NCBI GenBank assembly: GCA_023205875.1
Contig: CP060766.1
Coordinates: 434,001 to 498,000, forward strand
DNA from: Chloropicon primus
Lineage: Eukaryota; Chlorophyta; Chloropicophyceae; Chloropicales; Chloropicaceae
Direction of reading: 5' to 3'
DNA: 64,000 nucleotides
Shown here: positions 19,865 through 26,676 of the stretch, piece after piece
Position numbering within the stretch: position 1 is the stretch's first letter
Layout: every line of letters begins with the position of its first letter
Notes under the pieces: model-generated
Database searches by the model: none
The model's input: only the letters and a program-made list of their open reading frames with translations
What the model was told of the DNA's origin: nothing
Translations under genes and position numbers: made by a program

Positions 19865-20364
19865 GCCCATTCGGTCGCCACCCGCTCGGCTCTTCCGTTG
19901 GCCCTCCCGCCGCCGCGTTGGCCCAATGTGCATGTTGTGCATGTCCCCACTTTCCTCAGAAGACGCCGAGCCTCTTCTCTTAACGTACATCACCAACTGT
20001 AACGAAGAAATGCTTGTTCAAGAAAGTCCCTGCTCCAGTCGTTCAGGCGATCGAGTACCTCCGCAGTTATTATCTGCTCCTGTTCCTCCTGCAACGTCCT
20101 GGCCCTGCCTCCTTCGAGGGGAGGCCCCATTTCAATCGTGTCCGTGGGATGAATGTCACCTGTCCATGGGATGAGTGTAACGGCAATCCGTCCGAGGGTC
20201 TTCGGGGGCTTGCCATGGCGTCGCCGCACCAATAATAGGAGATATTATTCCATCCCCTGGACTCCTCCTCCTCTCAAAAAGACAGAGCACCTCGTCGCAC
20301 AAGAACGAAACAAACACAAACCAGGTTCAACAGTCAAGCAACACCGAAGGAAGACAAGATTACG

Positions 20365-20994
20365 ATGATCGGTAACAAGATCACCAGCCTCGCCATCATC
20401 GCTGCCCTCTGCGCAGCGGGTGTCTCCGCCACCGATGAGCTCGAGCACGAGTGGAAGAACCACGCTTCCGCCAAGGCCGAGGGAAAGTCCACGTCCAGGA
20501 CCGGTCCAATCATCCTCCGTAGACGTGGACGCGGAGGAAGAATGAGACGTCCCATACTCCCCTTGTACGACGCCGTTGCGGACACCACGTCCCACGCCGA
20601 TGCCGATTGCTACGGAGAGGACTGCGGCGCAGCGGCCGAAGCCATTTCGACGGCTTTCGCTGACGATGGCTGGGGCACCAGTGCGATGTCCTTGTCCATG
20701 TCCGACGCCGCGGCTGTGATCGAGGACACCGTCTCCGACGCCGCCGCCAGGGTCGTGGAGGACAGCCAAGTTTCTGGACCCCGCGGCAGCGCCAGTGCCC
20801 ACGGAACCGCCTACGGTGACGCGCACTCCTACCTCTGGAAGAAGGACCATGGAGACACCCCTGTGGACCCTACGCCTCCGCCACCGGAGCACCACTGGAG
20901 CGACTACCCCAAGTGGGGCTACAAGCCCAAGTGGGGCTACAAGCCCAAGTGGGGCTGGGCCCACGAGGCCCACGCCGAGGCTGGCGAGGATTAA
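20365..20994 (+). CDS. secreted C-x4-C Trp-tail protein, tandem copy 2
   Basis: 209 residues, nearly identical to the copy upstream. Visible protein differences are one Val to Ala in the SDAxARVVED region and one Arg to Ser in GPRGxASAHG; a few third-position changes occur (for example in the Pro-rich stretch before EHHWSDY). Same signal peptide, C82/C87 loop and three PKWGYK-type repeats. Its own complete promoter with hairpin lies 155-260 bases upstream, so it is probably expressed. Confidence 0.88.
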   Translation: MIGNKITSLAIIAALCAAGVSATDELEHEWKNHASAKAEGKSTSRTGPIILRRRGRGGRMRRPILPLYDAVADTTSHADADCYGEDCGAAAEAISTAFADDGWGTSAMSLSMSDAAAVIEDTVSDAAARVVEDSQVSGPRGSASAHGTAYGDAHSYLWKKDHGDTPVDPTPPPPEHHWSDYPKWGYKPKWGYKPKWGWAHEAHAEAGED

Positions 20995-21516
20995 GCCCAT
21001 TCGGTCGCCACCCGCTCGGCTCTTCCGTTGGCCCTCCCGCCGCCGCGTTGGCCCAATGTGCATGTTGTGCATGTCCCCACTTTCCTCAGAAGACGCCGAG
21101 CCTCTTCTCTTAACGTACATCACCAACTGTAACGAAGAAATGCTTGTTCAAGAAAGTCCCTGCTCCAGTCGTTCAGGCGATCGAGTACCTCCGCAGTTAT
21201 TATCTGCTCCTGTTCCTCCTGCAACGTCCTGGCCCTGCCTCCTTCGAGGGGAGGCCCCATTTCAATCGTGTCCGTGGGATGAATGTCACCTGTCCATGGG
21301 ATGAGTGTAACGGCAATCCGTCCGAGGGTTTTCGGTGAGGGCCCTCGGGGAATGCGGGGTTTGCCATGGCGTTGTTGCCACTAATAATAGGAGATATTAT
21401 TCCATCCCCTGGACTCCTCCTCCTCTCAAAAAGACAGAGCACCTCGTCGCACAAGAACGAAACAAACACAAACCCGGTTCAACAGTCAAGCAACACCGAA
21501 GGAAGACAAGATTACG

Positions 21517-22113
21517 ATGATCGGTAACAAGATCACCAGCCTCGCCATCATCGCTGCCCTCTGCGCAGCGGGTGTCTCCGCCACCGATGAGCTCGAGCAC
21601 GAGTGGAAGAACCACGCTTCCGCCAAGGCCGAGGGAAAGTCCACGTCCAGGACCGGTCCAATCATCCTCCGTAGACGTGGACGCGGAGGAAGAATGAGAC
21701 GTCCCATACTCCCCTTGTACGACGCCGTTGCGGACACCACGTCCCACGCCGATGCCGATTGCTACGGAGAGGACTGCGGCGCAGCGGCCGAAGCCATTTC
21801 GACGGCTTTCGCTGACGATGGCTGGGGCACCAGTGCGATGTCCTTGTCCATGTCCGACGCCGCGGCTGTGATCGAGGACACCGTCTCCGACGCCGTCGCC
21901 AGGGTCGTGGAGGACAGCCAAGTTTCTGGACCCCGCGGCAGGGCCAGTGCCCACGGAACCGCCTACGGTGACGCGTACTCCTACCTCTGGAAGAAGGACC
22001 ATGGAGACACCCCTGTGGACCCTACGCCTCCACCACCAGAGCACCACTGGAGCGACTACCCCAAGTGGGGCTACAAGCCCAAGTGGGGCTGGGCCCACGC
22101 TGGCGACAAGTAA
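21517..22113 (+). CDS. secreted C-x4-C Trp-tail protein, tandem copy 3 (shorter tail)
   Basis: 198 residues. Identical to copy 1 up to the tail except His to Tyr in GDAxSYLW. One 18-base PKWGYK repeat is missing, and the end is WAHAGDK instead of WAHEAHAEAGED, so the repeat number at the C-terminus varies among copies. Its promoter has a small insertion (about 22 bp) around 21330-21360 that changes the spacing between the TGGGATGA repeats and the hairpin compared with copies 1 and 2. Confidence 0.88.
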   Translation: MIGNKITSLAIIAALCAAGVSATDELEHEWKNHASAKAEGKSTSRTGPIILRRRGRGGRMRRPILPLYDAVADTTSHADADCYGEDCGAAAEAISTAFADDGWGTSAMSLSMSDAAAVIEDTVSDAVARVVEDSQVSGPRGRASAHGTAYGDAYSYLWKKDHGDTPVDPTPPPPEHHWSDYPKWGYKPKWGWAHAGDK

Positions 22114-22564
22114 GCCCATTCGGTCGCCACCCGCTCGGCTCTTCCGTTGGCCCTCCCGCCGCCGCGTTGGCCCAATGTGCATGTTGTGCATGTCCCCACT
22201 TTCCTCAGAAGACGCCGAGCCTCTTCTCTTAACGTACATCACCAACTGTAACGAAGAAATGCTTGTTCAAGAAAGTCCCTGCTCCAGTCGTTCAGGCGAT
22301 CGAGTACCTCCGCAGTTATTATCTGCTCCTGTTCCTCCTGCAACGTCCTGGCCCTGCCTCCTTCGAGGGGAGGCCCCATTTCAATCGTGTCCGTGGGATG
22401 AATGTCACCTGTCCATGGGATGAGTGTAACGGCAATCCGTCCGAGGGTTTTCGGTGAGGGCTTGCCGCTGAATAAATTCGTCCTCCCTGGACTCCTCCTC
22501 TCCTCCTCACAAAACGACAGAGCACCTTCGATCAACTTGCATTGTTCAATTCACAGCAGCAGCT

Positions 22565-23026
22565 ATGGCGTCCTTCAGCAGCAGGATGTCCAGCCTCTCT
22601 CTTTGGGCTCTCGTGGTGTGCCTCTTCGCCTCCGGGATTGGACGCGTTACTGGCACTTACTCGCTTTGGTCTCGTTCGACGTCGTCCTACGGAAAGGGAT
22701 CGAGCAGCGTCTCCGGAGGCGGCGGAGCCTCGTGCTTCGGCTCCGACTGCAACTCTGAGACCTCGAGCGGCGCGATCGCCTTCAGCGGTGGAAAGACCCA
22801 ATTTTCGGCTGCAGGCTCCCGGACCCACGACGGAGGAAGCGATGGGAGGAGCTCGTCCTTCGCCCGTGCCGATACGAAGAATACGGGCGCAAAGGCTGAA
22901 TCCGGCCCTGGCGACGGGAGCGCCGGAGCGTACGCGTTCAAGAGAGGTCGATTCAGACTGAGGGATAGGCACGAATCCGGTTCCGGCTCGGCTTACGGTT
23001 TCTTCCGCCCACACTGGTGGGGATGA
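22565..23026 (+). CDS. secreted C-x4-C protein, diverged relative
   Basis: 153 residues, intronless. Signal peptide SLSLWALVVCLFASGIGRVTG. After cleavage there are only two cysteines, C57 and C62, in ASCFGSDCN. These are followed by Ser/Gly/Ala-rich segments of the form S-G-A-x-A-F-S-G, S-S-S-F-A-R-A and A-G-A-Y-A-F, each parted by Gly/Asp turns, suggesting repeated short beta strands. The C-terminus is aromatic: GFFRPHWWG. Its promoter is a partial copy of the tandem array promoter (to about 22456) and its leader shares GACTCCTCCTC and GACAGAGCACCT with the array genes. Function unknown. Confidence 0.82.
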   Translation: MASFSSRMSSLSLWALVVCLFASGIGRVTGTYSLWSRSTSSYGKGSSSVSGGGGASCFGSDCNSETSSGAIAFSGGKTQFSAAGSRTHDGGSDGRSSSFARADTKNTGAKAESGPGDGSAGAYAFKRGRFRLRDRHESGSGSAYGFFRPHWWG

Positions 23027-23080
23027 AGAAAGAGGAGCCGCGTGTCGCCTCCTGGCAGATCCCCTCACCTGCCACCACAC

Positions 23081-23162
23081 TCAAGGTCTTTGCATGCCCT
23101 TTTTCCCCAAGAGAAAGAGAGAGCGAGTAAACAAAACAAAACAAAACTGTACTACACACGTA

Positions 23163-23195
<33 letters not shown>

Positions 23196-23644
23196 TCTCA
23201 CTCAATCACTCTGTGTGTGTGTCTTCGCCAAAAACATATCATCGTAGTCGTTGTTCCCGTTCCACGAGGCGGAGAGAGATGTGTCAGCAGCAGTGCGCAA
23301 AGCCAAGAGGGACTAGCATGCCAACTCACCTCGATCAGCAGGGCCTTCATCTTCCTCACGTCCGCGGCTTCCTTGTCGCTCTCGGAGTACCCGCCCTCGA
23401 GCCTCCTCTTCTCCGCCTCCGCAATCCGCTCGGCCAGCTTGACCCTCTGGTTCTGGGACGTCACCGTGTCGTCGACCATCTTCCTCACGCTGCTCGTCAC
23501 ACCCAAGGCGAGCCAACCGGACACCGCGATGACCCCGATCTCGAGCACCGCCCTCGCCCTCGCTCCTCCCCCTCCTCGGGTAACTGACGACGACGACGGC
23601 AACGCGAAGGACGGCGGGCACCATGGGGAGCATGCCGCGGACAT
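23081..23644 (-). CDS. small single-pass membrane protein, unknown
   Basis: Exon 1 is 23330..23644 (105 residues) and ends LLIE at a strong donor GTGAGT. The simplest second exon is 23081..23098, adding GMQRP and a stop after an acceptor AAAAAG; total 110 residues. The intron holds a (GA)n tract. Features are a Ser/Pro-rich start, one hydrophobic segment (AVLEIGVIAVSGWLALGV), then a charged helix (NQRVKLAERIAEAEKRRLEGG). It may be an organellar or endomembrane anchor protein; I recognise no family. Without splicing the frame would continue through the GA repeat to 23198. The 3' exon is uncertain. Confidence 0.5.
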
Positions 23645-24106
23645 GGAGCAGCGGCGACCGCGCTAGCCACATCTCCCATCGACCTTCGCCTTCGCGACGA
23701 CGACGATGACTCCCATCCCCTATCCCCTGCACCAGCCGCGAACTTGAGACCGCTGAGACCGTCCGCCCGCGGCGCGTCAAAACGTGTTTAGCGAGTGGGA
23801 CGCTCTCTCGTTACGTGCGGCCCGTCGTCGTCGTCGTCGCACCTCTTTGCTCTGCTCTGCCCCTCCGCGCCTTTTGCTCGTTCGCCGAAAACGTTTTTCG
23901 CGCCCAATTCTTCTAACGGCCGAGGCGCGAGGGTTCGGGGCTCAATTGCAGAGAAGAAGAAGGTAAGAGCGCACCGCAAGGGGGAGGGGGGGGGAGGAGG
24001 GCGCCGAGGCACCCTAGCACCGCCTTCCTTTTCTCTTCCTCTTTCGGAAGACCCCTTGCTCGAAAAGAGTGAGCCACGGGACGATTAGTGAAGTGACTGA
24101 CCTCCT
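23645..24106. promoter_or_regulatory. bidirectional intergenic region
   Basis: About 460 bases between divergent genes, G+C rich with a short GTCGTCGTCGTCG run at 23827 and a G-run at 23981-23996. No gene supported. Confidence 0.4.
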
Positions 24107-24598
24107 ATGGCGCCCGTTACAGCTCATATGAATACGATGGTGATGAAGGTCTTGTTTGCGTTGGTGGCCTGCCTCACTCTCGTGAGTGCTGTGCACGGCT
24201 CTTCGACGACGAGGTTCTCCGCCTCGTCCTCTTCGTCCAGCAGCTGTGAGGGCGGCCCGTGCCGCGCGACGGCGAGCGCTTCGAACGACAATGGACAGGA
24301 GATGTCCTCGGCCAGCGTGGTCGTGAGCGGCACTGGCAGAGGGAAGGCCTCGGCTTCCACGGACAACACCGAGGCTTCTGACGAGAAGGAGGGCCCGGGA
24401 TCGCCTTCGGAGGAAACGGAGCGTGGCGACTACATTTCGGGTGCCGATCCATTCTACGAAGAAGAAGTCGAGGACCAGGAAGGCGATGTCAGCGAAGGGC
24501 GCCATACAGCTTGGGACCTCGGATGGGAGTTGGCGCCGCTCCCACCGGTCTGGTCGATTGATGACTTTTGGGGCCTGGTTTGGAGTGACGGCCAGTGA
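24107..24598 (+). CDS. secreted C-x4-C protein with acidic region and Trp-rich tail
   Basis: 163 residues, intronless. The signal peptide is MVMKVLFALVACLTLVSAVHG; ATGs at 24107, 24128 and 24137 are all in frame and the true start may be any of them. Two cysteines remain after cleavage, C47 and C52 (SCEGGPCR), directly followed by ATASASND and SSASVVVSG and KASAST: the Ala/Ser-alternating pattern seen in its neighbours. A strongly acidic stretch (EEEVEDQEGD) follows. The C-terminus is rich in Trp: PPVWSIDDFWGLVW. It belongs to the local family by architecture; pairwise identity is low. Convergent with the large family member (150 bases between stops). Confidence 0.78.
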   Translation: MAPVTAHMNTMVMKVLFALVACLTLVSAVHGSSTTRFSASSSSSSSCEGGPCRATASASNDNGQEMSSASVVVSGTGRGKASASTDNTEASDEKEGPGSPSEETERGDYISGADPFYEEEVEDQEGDVSEGRHTAWDLGWELAPLPPVWSIDDFWGLVWSDGQ

Positions 24599-24747
24599 AT
24601 GTTGTGGAGGAGGGTTCCATCGACGAACAAAGGAAAAAGTGCAAAGCTTTAATAACATCATGTTATTTAAGATGCATCTTTGCTCTTGCTTTGGATCATT
24701 ACAAAGACGCCTGTTCCTCTCTTGCTGCATTGAGGCTCGCTTCTATT

Positions 24748-26676
24748 CTAGGGCCAAGTCGAATAGTGACTAAGCGCTTCGAATGGATTGCTCTCAATGT
24801 ATCCGGGTATCGAGGGAGCCTTGACGTCCCCGCAAGCCACGCCCATGTTGTTGTTCCGGCTGCAGGCCTCATCAGCGCCAGTGGACAAAGCATAGGACGC
24901 CGCACCCCTGCTGGATACTGCCTTGGTAGTTTGACTCGAGGGTGTATAGAATGCGCGGCCATTCGACACGCCAATGCCTCCAGCGTTCACGAGCGCTTGA
25001 GGGTTGTTAGTGATTGAGAACGCAGGGACGGCTCCAACGTATCCCAAGCCAAAGGACTGATCTATTTTGTTGTACGGGCCTACGCCACTGAAGTAAGCGT
25101 CGGCCGTGATGGTGGTGGGCTTGCCACCATCTGTGTCTTTCTCGGTCGTGACATCCGCCACGAGGGAGGCAGAGGGCTGGATGAGGTTAGGGAACCCACT
25201 GACTCCCATCACACCTCCGAGAGCGACGTATGCGGTGTCCGACGCCACATAGGAGGCCGCCACACCTGTTGCCTGGCCGTCGCCCTGGACAACGGAGTAA
25301 CTTTGGGATTTTGGCTTGGGAACGTCGGAAAGGCCTGTCGAGTACGACGCGTCCGCAAAGTTGGCGATGATCCCGGTTCCCTTGACATCGGACCGTACGG
25401 CCGTTCGACCCTCGTCGTTGGCGCTAACGTCTGTGCTGGCCATGCCCCCTGACGCGCCTCTGGCGTATGGTCCCCCCACAGAGGCGGCAGAGTGGGAGCT
25501 CTTGGTACTCTTGACGTTCCCATCAGCCGGGCACCCATTCTCCTCGCACTGCTTGTTGGAGCTCACAGCAAATCCCCCCGGACCAGCAGCCTTTGTCTTG
25601 GTCGTGCCCCCGACTTGCGACTGGAGCAGCTTCCTGCCAAGATGGACCTGCGGATCGGTCTTAAAGCCCTTAAAGAGGTCGGTGAAGGCCACCACCATGT
25701 CCACAAGATTTTCGAACCCCTCATCAGCACCGTCCGTGTCACACTCAACGTCCATGCCATTCTCGCTGCACTTATCCTTCAATGACTCTCCTTGTGAGAA
25801 TCCCGCGGCCTTGGTGCCCCTCGTGGTGTGAGCTTCGACAACCTGCTGGGGGTCCTGCCGATCGAATTTCAACTTTGCGTATCCGTTCGCCAGACCATAG
25901 CCCTGCGCGTTCGTATAGACGATCCCCTTCGAATCGTCTCCACCGAACCCGGAGGCCTGCCCCATGCCGTTCAGGTAAGCGTCCGACATGGCCTCAAACG
26001 TATTGTCCTGCTTGAGCTCGGCATCTGTGACGCTTGATAAGAACGCATACGGGTTGTGGTGTGAAGGATAGGCGCTCGTGCCGTTCACCAAGTTGATCGC
26101 CAACACCGCGTTCGTGTCGTCTTTGAAAACAGTCCCCGCCCCTCGGGCCAAGCCCGAGCCCTGCAGAAAAGAGCCGATGGTGACCTTGGCGAGCGGGGCC
26201 TTCGGATCGACATGCTCTGCTCCTTCCTCGAACGTTCTGGACACTGCCGAGACGGAGTTACTGATGTGGCCGTAGCCAGCAGACTGGGACAACGCCGAGG
26301 TCAGCGGCACGACGGCGGTAGAGGCTTCGGGCAAAATGACCTGAGACATGGCGTTCGAGAGTCCCCTGGGATCGTGCCCCGTGATCGCGGTGTGCGCGAA
26401 GGACGATGAGATCGACGATTCCATTCCCGGGTGGCAGTGTGTTCCCGAACACTGCGCGTTCCCTGCTCGAGCAAAGTGCCCCCTGCCCTCGCCGGACGCC
26501 TTGCTCTGTCCAGCAACGTCCGCCGCGGAGGCGGAGGCAGCGAGGAGGAGCAGAGCCAGGGAGAGGAGAGACAAGGGTGCCAAGGGTGCGACGGCGGCGG
26601 CGAAAGAGTAGGAGGAGGAAGACTTGTGGTTTCCGCGCCTCCTCGTTGTCGTCATCCCTCTGCTGCTGGTGCTCAT
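24748..26676 (-). CDS. large two-domain secreted C-x4-C family protein
   Basis: 642 residues, intronless. Basic start, then hydrophobic signal segment PLSLLSLALLLLAASASA ending near residue 51. Two domains of about 237 residues can be seen. Domain 1 opens with C76-C81 (QCSGTHC) and closes with C303-C312 (CSENGMDVEC). Domain 2 opens with C377-C382 (QCEENGC) and closes with C605-C615 (CSRNNNMGVAC). The distance between opening and closing pairs is 222 and 223 residues. Between them are Gly/Ala/Ser-rich segments such as AYLNGMGQASGFGG and AYFSGVGPYNKIDQSFGLGY that suggest a beta-strand repeat fold. The tail ends SHYSTWP. No known family recognised. It shares C-x4-C and Ala/Ser pattern with the small secreted proteins next to it. 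Probably extracellular. Confidence 0.85.
   Translation of the reverse strand: MSTSSRGMTTTRRRGNHKSSSSYSFAAAVAPLAPLSLLSLALLLLAASASAADVAGQSKASGEGRGHFARAGNAQCSGTHCHPGMESSISSSFAHTAITGHDPRGLSNAMSQVILPEASTAVVPLTSALSQSAGYGHISNSVSAVSRTFEEGAEHVDPKAPLAKVTIGSFLQGSGLARGAGTVFKDDTNAVLAINLVNGTSAYPSHHNPYAFLSSVTDAELKQDNTFEAMSDAYLNGMGQASGFGGDDSKGIVYTNAQGYGLANGYAKLKFDRQDPQQVVEAHTTRGTKAAGFSQGESLKDKCSENGMDVECDTDGADEGFENLVDMVVAFTDLFKGFKTDPQVHLGRKLLQSQVGGTTKTKAAGPGGFAVSSNKQCEENGCPADGNVKSTKSSHSAASVGGPYARGASGGMASTDVSANDEGRTAVRSDVKGTGIIANFADASYSTGLSDVPKPKSQSYSVVQGDGQATGVAASYVASDTAYVALGGVMGVSGFPNLIQPSASLVADVTTEKDTDGGKPTTITADAYFSGVGPYNKIDQSFGLGYVGAVPAFSITNNPQALVNAGGIGVSNGRAFYTPSSQTTKAVSSRGAASYALSTGADEACSRNNNMGVACGDVKAPSIPGYIESNPFEALSHYSTWP

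Larger units (their letters stand above)
18842..22456. repeat. tandem array of about 1.13-kb gene-bearing units (3 full + promoter fragment)
   Basis: Units begin near ACGTACATCAC / AACTGTAACGAAGAAATG at about 18842, 19983, 21113 and 22232. The three full units each carry promoter, leader and a complete C-x4-C gene; the start codons at 19235, 20365 and 21517 are 1130 and 1152 bases apart. A fourth copy of the promoter part (22232-22456) is joined to a diverged relative at 22565. Inside the promoters are two spaced copies of TGGGATGAxTGT and, in the three full units, the hairpin AATAATAGGAGATATTATT. The leftmost promoter is visibly more diverged between 18870 and 18930. Overall copy identity is very high in coding and non-coding DNA, so duplication or conversion is recent. 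Confidence 0.93.

Noticed and set aside
19115-22245. Antisense frames of 280-293 codons conserved in all three array copies
   Set aside because: They lie opposite the secreted-protein genes, have no signal or domain, and are conserved only because the DNA is duplicated.
19665-22423. Plus-strand frames of 158-169 codons spanning the 3' parts of the array units
   Set aside because: They are frame-shifted shadows of the PKWGYK-repeat coding region running into the next promoter.
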